DNA of 38,192 nucleotides. Origin: Burkholderia sp. Ac-20379 (GTDB lineage: Bacteria; Pseudomonadota; Gammaproteobacteria; Burkholderiales; Burkholderiaceae). Where the stretch lies: NCBI RefSeq assembly GCF_017104645.1, contig NZ_JAAGPF010000034.1:1-38192 (forward strand), in the 5' to 3' direction. The translations under genes and the position numbers were made by a program. Positions 7,594-16,509 of this stretch are shown piece by piece. A model generated the notes under the pieces. It was not told the origin of the DNA, ran no database searches, and worked only from the letters and a program-made list of their open reading frames with translations. Numbering within the stretch: position 1 is the first letter of the stretch; each line of letters starts with the position of its first letter.

Positions 7594-8454
7594 TCACTCG
7601 CGCAGTTCGAGCAGGATCGGCTGATGATCGGAGGCGCGCGTCGCGCCGTCGATGTCGCAGCGCACGACGCGATCGCGCAATGTCTCCGTGACGAACACGA
7701 AATCGCAGGTCATCGCGCCTTCCCGCCATTGCACCGTGTCGTATACGCCGGCGGTGGGCGGTGGCGTTTCGCCCGGATGCCGGTGCACCCAGGCGTCCAC
7801 GAAGGCGGGGGCGCCGTCGATCGGGGCGAGCATGCGCCGGTAGGCGTCGTCGCGATACGCGCTGTTGAAATCCCCGCAGATCACGGCGTCGAACGCGCGC
7901 GCCGACGCCGCAAACGGGCTGTCGCGCTTTTCTGTCGGCGTGGGGCGGCGCGCATGTTCGGCCGCCTCGCGATGGGTTTCGCGCAATGCATCGACCTGCG
8001 CAAGCCGTTGCGCCGCCGAGTAAAACTCCAGATGCGTGGTGACGATCCGCAGCGGTGTTCCGCTCGCGGTGCCCAGGTTGACCTCGAGCGCCACGCGCGG
8101 CATCGACGGCGCGCTGTCGTCGGCCGGCCACGGCAGCGTGTGCCGTATCACCCTGCCGATCGGCAGCCGCGTCGCGATCGCGTTGCCGAATTGACGCCGC
8201 GGCGCACCGGCCGCCGCGGGCGGCAGATCGACGGCGATCGCCTCGACGACTGCGAACCCCGGCAACAGGGCAGCCAGTTCGGCGAACTGGTCCGGCCCGG
8301 GCCCGCCGGGCAGGGCGCCGAAGCCTCGCGTCAGCTCCTGCAGGCAGAGCACGTCGAAATCGGCCATCGCGCGGGCCTCGGCAATGGTGCGACCCAGATC
8401 GACCGCGCCGCTGGCGTCCCGGCCCCATTGCACGTTCCAGTTGATCAGTTGCAT
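7594..8454 (-). CDS. Endonuclease/exonuclease/phosphatase (EEP) family hydrolase
   Basis: This 286-aa protein has all the landmarks of the EEP fold (exonuclease III/DNase I-like): LINWNVQWG at the N-terminus, VLCLQEL (metal-binding Glu), RIVTTHLEFYS (catalytic His), DAVICGDFNSAY (Asp and Asn), CDFVFV, and the C-terminal ASDHQPILLEL (Asp-His pair). Members cleave nucleic acid or phospholipid phosphodiesters, or dephosphorylate inositides. The specific substrate here is not evident. Translation from the Met at 8454 is supported by GGAG seven bases upstream on the minus strand (complement of 8461-8464). A further 17 codons upstream are open but lack such a site. There is no signal peptide, suggesting a cytoplasmic enzyme. 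It is divergent from rlmD. Confidence 0.9.
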   Translation of the reverse strand: MQLINWNVQWGRDASGAVDLGRTIAEARAMADFDVLCLQELTRGFGALPGGPGPDQFAELAALLPGFAVVEAIAVDLPPAAAGAPRRQFGNAIATRLPIGRVIRHTLPWPADDSAPSMPRVALEVNLGTASGTPLRIVTTHLEFYSAAQRLAQVDALRETHREAAEHARRPTPTEKRDSPFAASARAFDAVICGDFNSAYRDDAYRRMLAPIDGAPAFVDAWVHRHPGETPPPTAGVYDTVQWREGAMTCDFVFVTETLRDRVVRCDIDGATRASDHQPILLELRE

Positions 8455-8486
8455 GTCGAATCTCCAATGACGGACGGCCATTCGTC

Positions 8487-8492
8487 TACAAT
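8487..8492 (+). promoter_or_regulatory. Candidate rlmD promoter -10
   Basis: TACAAT at 8487-8492 is followed by about 35 bases, including AGGA at 8517-8520, before the GTG start of rlmD. I found no good -35 at the usual distance. The element lies in the 73-bp gap between the divergent EEP gene and rlmD, so any promoters of the two must overlap. Confidence 0.4.
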
Positions 8493-8527
8493 CTCGCCTT
8501 CCCACAAACGAATGTCAGGAAAAGCTG

Positions 8528-9922
8528 GTGTCTGAAGCCGCCCCCACTCCCGCGCGCAAATCCCGCAACGCGCCCGTCGTGCATGTCAGCGCGCCCATCG
8601 AGATCGAATCGCTCGACCACGAGGCGCGCGGCGTCGGGCGTCTCGTGAACGAGGACGGCGAACCCGGCAAGGTGATCTTCGTCGAGGGCGCGTTGCCCGG
8701 CGAACGGGTCACGTATTCGAGCTATCGCCGCAAGCCCAGCTACGAGCAGGCCACCGTGGTCGATATTCTGCGTCCCAGCGTGTTGCGCGTGGAGCCGAAA
8801 TGCGCATTCTTCGGCACCTGCGGCGGCTGTTCGATGCAGCATCTCGACGTGCGCGCGCAGGTCGCGATCAAGCAACGCGTGCTCGAGGATAATCTCTGGC
8901 ACCTGGCCAAGCTGCGCTCCGAAACGATGTTCTCGCCGATTCACGGGCCGGCCTGGGGCTATCGCTACCGCGCCCGCCTGACCGTGCGCAACGTTCCGAA
9001 GAAGGGCGGCGTGCTGGTCGGCTTCCACGAGAAGAAGAGCAGCTACGTGGCCGACATGACGAGCTGCGAAGTGCTGCCGCCGCATGTCTCCGCCATGCTC
9101 GTGCCGCTGCGCGAACTGGTGGCGGGCCTGTCGATCAACGACCGCATGCCGCAGATCGAGCTGGCGGTCGGGTCGAGCGTTACGGCACTCGTGCTGCGCG
9201 TGCTGGAGCCGATCAATTCGGACGACGAAGCCTTGCTGCGCGCGTTCGCCGATGCGCACGACGTGCAGTTCTGGCTGCAGCCGAAGGGGCCGGATTCGGT
9301 GTTCCCGTTTTATCCGCTCGACAAGTCGCTCGACTACACGCTGCCGGAATTCAATATCCGGATGCCGTTCAAGCCGACCGATTTCACGCAGGTCAACCAT
9401 CAGATCAATCGCGTGCTGGTCGGCCGGGCGCTGCGCCTGCTCGCACCGCAGCGCGGCGATCGCGTGCTCGACCTGTTCTGCGGCATCGGCAATTTCACGC
9501 TGCCGCTGGCGCGCCTGTCGCGCGAGGTGGTGGGGATCGAAGGCAGCGAGGCGCTGACCACGCGTGCGCTGGCCAACGCGAAGGAAAACGGCGTGGACGA
9601 CCACACCTCGTTCGCCTGCCGCAACCTGTTCGAAGTGACGGCGGATGATATTCGTGCGCTGGGCGCGTTCGACAAGTTCCTGATCGACCCGCCGCGCGAG
9701 GGCGCACTGGCGGTGTCGAAGGCGCTGGCCGACATCGCGCAGAGCGGCGAAGGCCCGCTGCCGAAGCGGATCGTCTATGTATCGTGCAACCCGTCCACGC
9801 TGGCGCGCGACGCCGGGCTGCTGGTGCACGAGGCAGGTTACCGGATGCGCGGGGCGGGCGTGGTCAACATGTTCCCGAACACGTCGCACGTCGAATCGAT
9901 CGCGGTGTTCGAGCGCGATTGA
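8528..9922 (+). CDS. rlmD: 23S rRNA (uracil(1939)-C(5))-methyltransferase RlmD
   Basis: RlmD (RumA) uses SAM to make m5U1939 in 23S rRNA. The 464-aa protein starts with a TRAM RNA-binding domain (about 20-85, [20 protein letters not shown]). Four cysteines for the [4Fe-4S] cluster follow at C92, C98, C101 and C180. Next come [20 protein letters not shown], the SAM-binding [24 protein letters not shown], and [16 protein letters not shown] with the catalytic nucleophile C420. The C-terminus [11 protein letters not shown] is typical. The start is GTG 8528, seven bases after AGGA. An intrinsic terminator follows at 9946-9972. Confidence 0.96.
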   Translation: MSEAAPTPARKSRNAPVVHVSAPIEIESLDHEARGVGRLVNEDGEPGKVIFVEGALPGERVTYSSYRRKPSYEQATVVDILRPSVLRVEPKCAFFGTCGGCSMQHLDVRAQVAIKQRVLEDNLWHLAKLRSETMFSPIHGPAWGYRYRARLTVRNVPKKGGVLVGFHEKKSSYVADMTSCEVLPPHVSAMLVPLRELVAGLSINDRMPQIELAVGSSVTALVLRVLEPINSDDEALLRAFADAHDVQFWLQPKGPDSVFPFYPLDKSLDYTLPEFNIRMPFKPTDFTQVNHQINRVLVGRALRLLAPQRGDRVLDLFCGIGNFTLPLARLSREVVGIEGSEALTTRALANAKENGVDDHTSFACRNLFEVTADDIRALGAFDKFLIDPPREGALAVSKALADIAQSGEGPLPKRIVYVSCNPSTLARDAGLLVHEAGYRMRGAGVVNMFPNTSHVESIAVFERD

Positions 9923-9945
9923 CCGGCACGTTTCGAGCAGGCATG

Positions 9946-9972
9946 AAAAAACCGGCCCGAGGGCCGGTTTTT
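9946..9972. terminator. Bidirectional intrinsic terminator between rlmD and the Bax-inhibitor gene
   Basis: A perfect inverted repeat, AAAAACCGGCCC at 9947-9958 against GGGCCGGTTTTT at 9961-9972, has A residues on one flank and T residues on the other. It can therefore end both plus-strand transcripts from rlmD and minus-strand transcripts from the convergent gene at 9992-10690. Confidence 0.88.
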
Positions 9973-9991
9973 CGTGGGGTGTGTCGTACGA

Positions 9992-10690
9992 TCAGTTGCG
10001 ATTGCCGCCGAAGATGCCGAGCAGTGCAAGCAGGTTCGTGAACACGTTGTACAGGTCGAGATAGATCGCGAGCGTCGCCGTGATGTAGTTCGTCTCGCCG
10101 CCGTTCACGACGCGCTGGACGTCGAACAGCATGTAGGCCGAGAAGATCACGATCGCCAGCACCGACACCGTCAGCATCAGCGCCGGCAGATGCAGGAACA
10201 CGTTGGCGACCGATGCCAGCAGCAGCACGATCACGCCGACGAACAGCCACTTGCCGAGGCCCGAGAAATCGCGCTTGCTGACCGTGGCCACGGTGGCCAT
10301 CGCGGCGAAGATCACGCCAGTGCCACCGAACGCGAGCATGATCAGCGACGGGCCGTTCGAGAAGCCGAGGATGAAGCTGAGCAGGCGCGACAGCATCAGG
10401 CCCATGAAGAACGTGAAGCCGAGCAGCACGAAGACGCCCGCGCTGCTGTTCTTGGTGCGCTCGATCGCGAATATGAAGCCGAACGCGATCGCGAAGAAGG
10501 CGAGCAGGCTCATCACCGGGCTGGTGGCCGCGAACAGCGAGAAACCGGTCGCGACCCCGACCCACGCGCCGAGGACGGTCGGGATCATCGAGAGCGCGAG
10601 CAGCCAATACGTGTTGCGCAGCACGCGGTTGCGGGTTTCGGCCGACGCCAGCGAGCCGCCGCGACCGAAGTTGTACGGATAGTCGTTCAT
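9992..10690 (-). CDS. Bax inhibitor-1/YccA family inner-membrane protein
   Basis: This 232-aa protein starts MNDYPYNFGRGGSLASAETR and then contains about seven hydrophobic segments (for example NTYWLLALSMIPTVLGAWVG, SPVMSLLAFFAIAFGFIFAI, LLASVANVFLHLPALMLTVS). It ends with TATLAIYLDLYNVFTNLLAL, the conserved acidic C-terminal helix of the BI-1 family. E. coli YccA binds and restrains the FtsH protease, which makes a link with hflK and hflC elsewhere in this window plausible but unproven. The start at 10690 has AGGAGA just upstream. A Met four codons further out is possible but lacks such a site. It is divergent from ndk. Confidence 0.93.
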   Translation of the reverse strand: MNDYPYNFGRGGSLASAETRNRVLRNTYWLLALSMIPTVLGAWVGVATGFSLFAATSPVMSLLAFFAIAFGFIFAIERTKNSSAGVFVLLGFTFFMGLMLSRLLSFILGFSNGPSLIMLAFGGTGVIFAAMATVATVSKRDFSGLGKWLFVGVIVLLLASVANVFLHLPALMLTVSVLAIVIFSAYMLFDVQRVVNGGETNYITATLAIYLDLYNVFTNLLALLGIFGGNRN

Positions 10691-10727
10691 GGTTTCTCCT
10701 AACATGGAACGTGACAGCGATCGGGAC

Positions 10728-10760
10728 CCGGATGCATCGCGATGCGCTGCAGCAATCCGG
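10728..10760. repeat. Compound palindrome in the leader of the YccA-like gene
   Basis: CCGGAT (10728-10733) and ATCCGG (10755-10760) form outer arms. Between them lie two perfect palindromes, GCATCGCGATGC (10734-10745) and GCTGCAGC (10746-10753). As RNA this could fold as a three-way, cloverleaf-like structure. It lies 38 bp upstream of the minus-strand start at 10690. Confidence 0.5.
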
Positions 10761-10817
10761 ACGCCGCACTGCATAAGATCGGTTCGCCGGCCCAAGGTTT
10801 CAAGGGCCACCGAATGC

Positions 10818-10849
10818 CTGACACAAGCGCGGCGCGCAGGTGTCAGCAT
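10818..10849. repeat. Inverted repeat, possible operator
   Basis: CTGACAC (10818-10824) and GTGTCAG (10840-10846) are perfect inverse complements separated by 15 bases. The outer bases ATG (10814-10816) and CAT (10847-10849) extend the match with one bulged base. The right arm overlaps a minus-strand -10-like TATGCT (complement of 10845-10850). Confidence 0.45.
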
Positions 10850-10907
10850 ACCCGCTTTTCGACCTTACGATCGTGTAAGGGTTCAATCGCAATGATACAC
10901 GGGAACG

Positions 10908-10916
10908 TGTTACAAT
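10908..10916 (+). promoter_or_regulatory. Extended -10 promoter of ndk
   Basis: TGTTACAAT at 10908-10916 is an extended -10 element (TGn plus TACAAT). It would start transcription near 10923, about 40 bases before the ndk ATG. There is no good -35, as often seen with extended -10 promoters. The dyad ACACG/CGTGT at 10897-10910 overlaps its upstream edge. Confidence 0.6.
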
Positions 10917-10962
10917 AGCGGATTCATTTGAATTCGTAACTTCTTAATTTTTTGGAGTTTTT

Positions 10963-11388
10963 ATGGCAATCGAGCGCACCCTGTCGATCATCAAGCCGGA
11001 TGCAGTGGCAAAGAACGTGATCGGTCAGATCTACAGCCGTTTTGAAGGCGCAGGCCTGAAGGTCGTCGCGGCACGTCTGGCACAACTCTCGCGCGCTGAA
11101 GCCGAACAGTTCTACGCCGTGCACGCAGCACGTCCGTTCTTCAAGGACCTGGTCGATTTCATGATCTCGGGCCCGGTGATGATCCAGGTGCTGGAAGGCG
11201 AAGGCGCCATCCTGAAGAACCGTGACCTGATGGGCGCCACGGATCCGAAGAAGGCAGACGCCGGCACGATCCGCGCCGATTTCGCCGACAGCATCGACGC
11301 GAACGCCGTGCACGGCTCGGACGCCGCCGAAACGGCCGCCGTCGAAATCGCGTTCTTCTTTGCAGGCCTGAACGTCTACTCGCGCTAA
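10963..11388 (+). CDS. ndk: Nucleoside diphosphate kinase
   Basis: Ndk balances nucleoside triphosphate pools by moving the gamma-phosphate through a phosphohistidine. It has 141 aa, the normal size. The start [21 protein letters not shown] carries the conserved KPDAV. Further motifs are [32 protein letters not shown], and NAVHGSDA, which contains the catalytic His near residue 117. GGAG at 10954-10957 precedes ATG 10963. The region before the gene is AT-rich compared with its surroundings and contains an extended -10. rlmN follows 40 bases later. Confidence 0.98.
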   Translation: MAIERTLSIIKPDAVAKNVIGQIYSRFEGAGLKVVAARLAQLSRAEAEQFYAVHAARPFFKDLVDFMISGPVMIQVLEGEGAILKNRDLMGATDPKKADAGTIRADFADSIDANAVHGSDAAETAAVEIAFFFAGLNVYSR

Positions 11389-11428
11389 GCGGGTAACGAA
11401 TCCAGCGCTTGCAGCAAGGCAGGGCATC

Positions 11429-12565
11429 ATGACGACCGAATCTTCCGTCAATCTTCTCGACTTCGACGCCGAGGGGCTTGTCGCATATTGCGGCAGCCTC
11501 GGCGAGAAGCCGTTCCGGGCCAAGCAGTTGCAGCGCTGGATTCATCAATACAATGCCGCCGATTTCGACGGCATGACCGATCTCGCCAAATCGTTGCGCG
11601 AGAAGCTGAAGGGTCGCGCGACGATCGGCATGCCCGAGATCGCCAGCGATCATGTCTCGTCGGACGGCACGCGCAAGTGGCTGATCGACGTGGGCAACGG
11701 CAACGCGGTCGAAACCGTGTTCATCCCCGAAGAAACGCGCGGCACGCTGTGCGTCTCGTCGCAGGCCGGGTGTGCGGTCAATTGCCGGTTCTGTTCGACC
11801 GGAAAACAAGGTTTTTCGCGCAATCTGTCGACGGCGGAAATCGTCGGCCAGTTGCGCATGGCGGAATTCGCGTTGCGCGAATCGCTTGGGCGTGCGCCCG
11901 GGCCGAACGGCAAGGCCGATCGCGTCGTCACGAACGTCGTGATGATGGGAATGGGCGAGCCGCTGCTCAATTACAGCGCGGTGGTGCCCGCGATGCGGCT
12001 GATGCTCGACGACAACGCCTACGGGCTGTCGCGGCGACGTGTCACGTTGTCCACCTCGGGCGTGGTGCCCATGATGGATCGTCTCGGCGCGGAATTGCCG
12101 GTGGCGCTCGCGGTGTCGCTGCACGCGCCGAACGATGCGCTGCGCGACGAGTTGGTGCCGCTCAACAAGAAATATCCGTTGCGCGAGCTGATGGCTGCGT
12201 GTCAGCGCTATCTGAAGGTCGCGCCGCGGGATTTCATCACGTTCGAATATTGCATGCTCGACGGCGTCAACGACACCGACGCGCATGCGCGCGAGCTGCT
12301 CGCCGTAACGCGCGACGTGCCGTGCAAATTCAATCTGATCCCCTTCAATCCGTTCCCGGAATCCGGGCTGCTGCGCTCGAAAAACGAGCGAATCAAGCAG
12401 TTCTCGCAGATTCTGCTCGAAGCTGGCGTGGTCACGACCGTGCGCAAGACGCGCGGCGACGATATCGACGCCGCCTGCGGGCAACTCGCTGGCGCAGTGA
12501 AGGACCGCACGCGCCTGGCGGAACGGACGGGAGCGGGGAAGGTCATCGAAGTCCGGGCTGTCTGA
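11429..12565 (+). CDS. rlmN: Dual-specificity 23S rRNA/tRNA adenine-C2 methyltransferase RlmN
   Basis: RlmN is a radical-SAM enzyme that makes m2A2503 in 23S rRNA and m2A37 in some tRNAs. The 378-aa protein has an N-terminal RNA-binding part ([18 protein letters not shown]). The radical-SAM cluster cysteines are C115, C119 and C122 ([11 protein letters not shown]). GMGEPLLNY and [17 protein letters not shown] follow. C350 in [11 protein letters not shown] matches the cysteine that carries the transferred methyl group. ATG 11429 follows GGCAGGGCATC. Gene order ndk-rlmN-rodZ-ispG is standard for proteobacteria, although many species also have a pilus-biogenesis gene (pilF/pilW) after rlmN that is absent here. 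Confidence 0.97.
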   Translation: MTTESSVNLLDFDAEGLVAYCGSLGEKPFRAKQLQRWIHQYNAADFDGMTDLAKSLREKLKGRATIGMPEIASDHVSSDGTRKWLIDVGNGNAVETVFIPEETRGTLCVSSQAGCAVNCRFCSTGKQGFSRNLSTAEIVGQLRMAEFALRESLGRAPGPNGKADRVVTNVVMMGMGEPLLNYSAVVPAMRLMLDDNAYGLSRRRVTLSTSGVVPMMDRLGAELPVALAVSLHAPNDALRDELVPLNKKYPLRELMAACQRYLKVAPRDFITFEYCMLDGVNDTDAHARELLAVTRDVPCKFNLIPFNPFPESGLLRSKNERIKQFSQILLEAGVVTTVRKTRGDDIDAACGQLAGAVKDRTRLAERTGAGKVIEVRAV

Positions 12566-12598
12566 CGGGGAGGTCCGGGCAACGCGAAAGCGATCCGG

Positions 12599-12619
12599 GG
12601 CAGGCCAGGCCTGCCTCTG
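12599..12619 (+). terminator. Weak hairpin after rlmN
   Basis: GGCAGG (12599-12604) pairs with CCTGCC (12610-12615) over a five-base loop and is followed by TCTGTTT. The U-tract is imperfect, so it may be only a partial terminator. The rest of the 131-bp gap to the next gene (12566-12696) shows no coding sequence. Confidence 0.4.
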
Positions 12620-12696
12620 TTTAACGGTTGTGCTTCGGCGCCGGCGATGGCTTGGCGTGGTTGTGCAAGTGAAGAAGAATCGACGCGAGGATTAGG

Positions 12697-13710
12697 ATGA
12701 GCGAACCGCAACCGCCAAGAGGCGCAGACACGAACGCCGAGTACAAACCGGCATCGGCGGGGTTGGAGTCGTTGGCGGCGGTCGGAGCGCGCCTCGCGCA
12801 GCTTCGTGAAGCGAAGGGTTGGTCGGTCGCGGATGTCTCGTCGCGCTTGAAGGTTGCCGCGCCGAAGTTGCGCGCCCTCGAAGCCGGGGATATCAGCCAG
12901 ATGCCGGGTGCGACGTTCGCGGCCGGTGTGGTGCGCAGCTACGCAAAGATGCTCGGTGTCGATCCGGAGCCGTTCGCACAAGCGTTGCGCCGTGAGAAAG
13001 GCGTGCCGGAAGTCGATCTGTCGATGCCGGCGTCGGCCGGGACGGGTTTGCCGCGCGGTCGGGTGTCGATTCCGCTGGGTGCGTCCACGCGCAGCCGTTC
13101 ATGGCTTTGGGCCGTGCTGGCCGTGATTGTGGCGGTGGTTGCCGTGGCCATGTGGCATTCGAGCGGCGATTCGGCGAATTGGCTTTCGCGTTTCAAGTCC
13201 AATGCCGGTGTCGGCACGTCCGCTACGTCGGATACGCAGCAGGCGTCCTCGGTGGTTGCTCCGGCCGCGGCGGCGTCCGATTCGTCGGCGATCGCGGTGG
13301 GCGGCTCGGCTGTCGCGGGCGTGATGGCGTCGGGTGCGACGGAAAGTGCGCCGGCTGCCAGCGACGCGGCGGCATCGGTGGCGCCGGCTGTCGCGCCGGC
13401 ACAACCGGCTGCTCCGGTCACGGCATCGGCTGCCGACGGCGCCAGCGTCGTGGCGGCCGCCGGCCAGTCGACGATCGGCATCACGGTCAAGCAGGATTGC
13501 TGGGTCAGCGTGCGCGACAAGAGCGGCAAGGAAATCGTGTCGGGGCTGGCGAAGGCCGGCGAGACGCGTCAAGGCGCGGGCGAAGCACCGCTGCGCGTCA
13601 CCATCGGCAACCGCGCCGGCCTCGACGCGGTGACGTTCGACGGAAAAACCGTCGATCCGGCAAAATACTCGGCGGGTCGGGGCAATGTCGCGCGATTCGC
13701 GCTGCCCTGA
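12697..13710 (+). CDS. rodZ: RodZ-like helix-turn-helix membrane protein (DUF4115)
   Basis: The 337-aa protein has a RodZ layout. A cytoplasmic helix-turn-helix covers residues 30-100 (ARLAQLREAKGWSVADVSSR, then LRALEAGD). One transmembrane segment lies at about 136-153 (WLWAVLAVIVAVVAVAMW), followed by a long Ala/Ser-rich periplasmic linker to about 260. The C-terminal DUF4115 beta domain is GITVKQDCWVSVRDKSGKEI to ARFALP. RodZ anchors MreB and supports rod shape. The function is inferred from this architecture and from its position before ispG, the same as in E. coli. A terminator-like hairpin follows at 13715-13747. Confidence 0.88.
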   Translation: MSEPQPPRGADTNAEYKPASAGLESLAAVGARLAQLREAKGWSVADVSSRLKVAAPKLRALEAGDISQMPGATFAAGVVRSYAKMLGVDPEPFAQALRREKGVPEVDLSMPASAGTGLPRGRVSIPLGASTRSRSWLWAVLAVIVAVVAVAMWHSSGDSANWLSRFKSNAGVGTSATSDTQQASSVVAPAAAASDSSAIAVGGSAVAGVMASGATESAPAASDAAASVAPAVAPAQPAAPVTASAADGASVVAAAGQSTIGITVKQDCWVSVRDKSGKEIVSGLAKAGETRQGAGEAPLRVTIGNRAGLDAVTFDGKTVDPAKYSAGRGNVARFALP

Positions 13711-13714
13711 CGGC

Positions 13715-13747
13715 AAGCGTCGTGGCTGACCGGGCACGACGCTTTTT
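13715..13747 (+). terminator. Intrinsic terminator between rodZ and ispG
   Basis: AAGCGTCGTG (13715-13724) pairs perfectly with CACGACGCTT (13735-13744) over a 10-base loop, and the T-run continues to 13747. This is a typical Rho-independent terminator five bases after the rodZ stop. It separates rodZ from ispG, or acts as an attenuator if some transcripts read through. Confidence 0.75.
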
Positions 13748-13799
13748 CAATTCGTGCGCCGCCCAACGGGTGGCGCTTCCGGCGTAAATGGATCCAACG

Positions 13800-15104
13800 A
13801 TGCAATCCGAAGCTCAATCCCCACGCAGCAGTCAGATTTGTTCAACCGAACCGGTGTTCGGCGGCTTCGCGCCGCGCCGCCGTTCGCATGCGGTGGATGT
13901 CCGTTGGGGCGGGAACCTGGTGACGATCGGCGGCGATGCGCCCGTGCGCGTGCAGTCGATGACGAACACCGACACGGCCGATGCGATCGGCACGGCCATC
14001 CAGATCAAGGAACTGGCGAACGCGGGCTCGGAATTGGTTCGCATCACGGTCAACACGCCCGAGGCGGCGGCGGCCGTGCCGGCGATTCGCGAACAGCTCG
14101 ACCGGATGGGCGTGGCGGTGCCGCTGGTCGGCGATTTCCATTACAACGGCCACCTGCTGCTGCGCGATCATCCCGCCTGCGCCGAATCGCTGTCGAAGTA
14201 TCGGATCAACCCCGGCAACGTCGGCCAGGGCGCAAAGCGCGACACGCAGTTTGCGCAGATGATCGAAGCGGCCGCGAAATACGACAAGCCGGTGCGCATC
14301 GGCGTGAACTGGGGCAGCCTGGATCAGGATCTGCTGGCGCGCATGATGGACGAGAACGCCGCGCGCAGCACGCCGTGGGACGCGCAGAGCGTGATGTACG
14401 AAGCGTTGATCCAGTCGGCGATCGGTTCGGCCGAACGTGCCGTCGAACTGGGCCTCGGCCGCGACAAGATCATCCTGTCGTGCAAGGTCAGCGGCGTGCA
14501 GGACCTGATCGCGGTGTACCGCGAGTTGTCCAAGCGCTGCGGCTTCGCGCTGCACCTGGGCCTGACCGAAGCCGGCATGGGTTCGAAGGGCATCGTCGCT
14601 TCCACGGCCGCGCTCGGCGTGTTGCTGCAGGAAGGCATCGGCGACACGATCCGCATTTCGCTGACGCCGGATCCGGGCGCACCGCGCACGGGTGAAGTGG
14701 TGGTCGGCCAGGAAATCCTCCAAACCATGGGCCTGCGTTCGTTCGCGCCGATGGTGATCGCCTGCCCGGGCTGCGGCCGCACCACCAGCACGCTGTTCCA
14801 GGAACTGGCGATGCAGATTCAAACCTATCTGCGCGAGCAGATGCCGGAATGGCGCAAGACGTTCCCGGGCGTCGAGAAGATGAACGTCGCGGTGATGGGC
14901 TGCATCGTCAATGGCCCGGGCGAGTCGAAGCACGCCAACATCGGCATCAGCCTGCCGGGTTCGGGCGAAAATCCGGCCGCGCCGGTGTTCATCGACGGCG
15001 AAAAGGTCAAGACGCTGCGCGGCGAGCGCATCGCCGAAGAATTCCAGCAAATCGTGAGCGACTACGTCGCGCGCAACTACGGCCAGGCAACGGCCGAGCA
15101 ATAA
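13800..15104 (+). CDS. ispG: 4-hydroxy-3-methylbut-2-en-1-yl diphosphate synthase IspG (GcpE)
   Basis: IspG converts MEcPP to HMBPP in the MEP isoprenoid pathway using a [4Fe-4S] cluster. From ATG 13800 it has 434 aa, the length I recall for the Burkholderia enzyme. An in-frame ATG at 13788 would add four residues. Key segments are [47 protein letters not shown] and [15 protein letters not shown]. The cluster ligands are C322 and C325 ([10 protein letters not shown]) and C368 ([10 protein letters not shown]). It is the elongated form with an insert between the TIM barrel and the Fe-S domain, common in proteobacteria. hisS follows after 18 bases. Confidence 0.96.
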   Translation: MQSEAQSPRSSQICSTEPVFGGFAPRRRSHAVDVRWGGNLVTIGGDAPVRVQSMTNTDTADAIGTAIQIKELANAGSELVRITVNTPEAAAAVPAIREQLDRMGVAVPLVGDFHYNGHLLLRDHPACAESLSKYRINPGNVGQGAKRDTQFAQMIEAAAKYDKPVRIGVNWGSLDQDLLARMMDENAARSTPWDAQSVMYEALIQSAIGSAERAVELGLGRDKIILSCKVSGVQDLIAVYRELSKRCGFALHLGLTEAGMGSKGIVASTAALGVLLQEGIGDTIRISLTPDPGAPRTGEVVVGQEILQTMGLRSFAPMVIACPGCGRTTSTLFQELAMQIQTYLREQMPEWRKTFPGVEKMNVAVMGCIVNGPGESKHANIGISLPGSGENPAAPVFIDGEKVKTLRGERIAEEFQQIVSDYVARNYGQATAEQ

Positions 15105-15122
15105 ATCGTCAACCGAAATCAG

Positions 15123-16460
15123 ATGACCGAAACCAAGCGAAAGCTCGAAAAACTGACGGGCGTGAAGGGCATGAACGACATCCTCCCGCAGGATGCCGGA
15201 TTGTGGGAGTTCTTCGAGGCGACCGTGAAGTCGCTGCTGCGCGCTTACGGCTACCAGAACATCCGCACGCCGATCGTCGAGCATACGCAACTGTTCACGC
15301 GCGGCATCGGCGAGGTGACCGATATCGTCGAGAAGGAGATGTACAGCTTCACCGACGCGCTGAACGGCGAGCATCTCACGATGCGCCCGGAAAACACGGC
15401 TGCCGTCGTGCGCGCCGCGATCGAGCACAACCTGCTGTACGACGGCCCGAAGCGGCTGTGGTACGTCGGCCCGATGTTCCGCCACGAGCGTCCGCAGCGC
15501 GGCCGTTATCGCCAGTTCCATCAGGTCGGCGTCGAGGCGCTCGGTTTCGCCGGTCCCGATGCGGACGCGGAAATCATCATGATGTGTCAGCGTCTGTGGG
15601 ATGACCTCGGCCTGACGGGCATCAAGCTCGAAATCAACTCGCTCGGCCTGGCCGAGGAGCGCGCCGCGCATCGCGTCGAGCTGATCAAGTATCTGGAGCA
15701 GTTCGTCGACGTGCTCGACGAGGATGCGAAGCGCCGCCTGTACACGAACCCGCTGCGCGTGCTCGACACGAAGAACCCGGCGCTGCAGGACATCGCGAAG
15801 AACGCGCCGAAGCTGATCGATTTCCTCGGCGAAACCTCGCGTGCGCACTTCGAAGGCCTGCAGCGCCTGCTGAAAGCCAACAACGTGCCGTTCACGGTCA
15901 ATCCGCGTCTCGTGCGCGGCCTCGACTACTACAACCTGACCGTGTTCGAGTGGGTGACCGACAAGCTCGGCGCGCAAGGCACGGTGGCTGCGGGCGGCCG
16001 CTACGATCCGCTGATCGAGCAGCTTGGCGGCAAGCCGACGGCCGCGTGCGGCTGGGCGATGGGCGTCGAGCGGATCCTCGAACTGCTCAAGGAAGATCAG
16101 CTCGTGCCGGAGCAGGAAGGCGTGGATGTCTACATCGTTCACCAGGGCGATGCGGCGCGCGAGCAGGCGTTCATCATCGGCGAGCGCTTGCGCGACACCG
16201 GTCTCGACGTGATTTTCCACTGCAGCGCGGATGGCGGCACCGCCAGCTTCAAGTCGCAGATGAAGCGCGCGGACGCGAGCGGCGCGGCGTATGCGGTGAT
16301 CCTCGGCGAAGACGAACTCGCCAACGGCACGGTGGGCGTGAAGGCGCTGCGCGGTGCCGGCGAGGGCGAGAAGAGCGAGCAGCAGACGGTAACGGTCGAG
16401 AACTTGACCGAATTTCTAATCAATGCGATGGTTGCATCCGCCGAAGACGGCGACGACTGA
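15123..16460 (+). CDS. hisS: Histidyl-tRNA synthetase
   Basis: HisRS charges tRNA-His. The 445-aa class II synthetase shows [20 protein letters not shown] at the start and motif 1 around [20 protein letters not shown]. Motif 2 is [19 protein letters not shown]. The histidine-binding loop is [15 protein letters not shown]. Motif 3 is [14 protein letters not shown]. The anticodon-binding domain begins at about residue 335 ([18 protein letters not shown]). It is complete and ordinary. A second HisRS-like gene (hisZ) lies about 8 kb downstream in this window but lacks the anticodon domain. Confidence 0.97.
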   Translation: MTETKRKLEKLTGVKGMNDILPQDAGLWEFFEATVKSLLRAYGYQNIRTPIVEHTQLFTRGIGEVTDIVEKEMYSFTDALNGEHLTMRPENTAAVVRAAIEHNLLYDGPKRLWYVGPMFRHERPQRGRYRQFHQVGVEALGFAGPDADAEIIMMCQRLWDDLGLTGIKLEINSLGLAEERAAHRVELIKYLEQFVDVLDEDAKRRLYTNPLRVLDTKNPALQDIAKNAPKLIDFLGETSRAHFEGLQRLLKANNVPFTVNPRLVRGLDYYNLTVFEWVTDKLGAQGTVAAGGRYDPLIEQLGGKPTAACGWAMGVERILELLKEDQLVPEQEGVDVYIVHQGDAAREQAFIIGERLRDTGLDVIFHCSADGGTASFKSQMKRADASGAAYAVILGEDELANGTVGVKALRGAGEGEKSEQQTVTVENLTEFLINAMVASAEDGDD

Positions 16461-16509
16461 TCGCAGCGGATTTGCTCGACAACAAGCAGGAAGAAGGAAT
16501 CGCTAGCCG

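Larger units (their letters stand above)
10691..10962. other. Divergent intergenic region between the YccA-like gene and ndk, rich in dyads
   Basis: These 272 bases hold no gene that I can support. They contain four separate inverted repeats: a compound one at 10728-10760, CTGACAC/GTGTCAG at 10818-10846, CCTTAC/GTAAGG at 10863-10880, and ACACG/CGTGT at 10897-10910. The last abuts the ndk -10. Promoters for both flanking genes must lie here. The density of symmetry suggests transcription-factor binding or structured 5' leaders. Confidence 0.6.

Noticed and set aside
13842..16220. 792-codon open frame on the minus strand opposite ispG and hisS
   Set aside because: Antisense artefact of GC-rich codon use; the opposite strand encodes two unmistakable enzymes.
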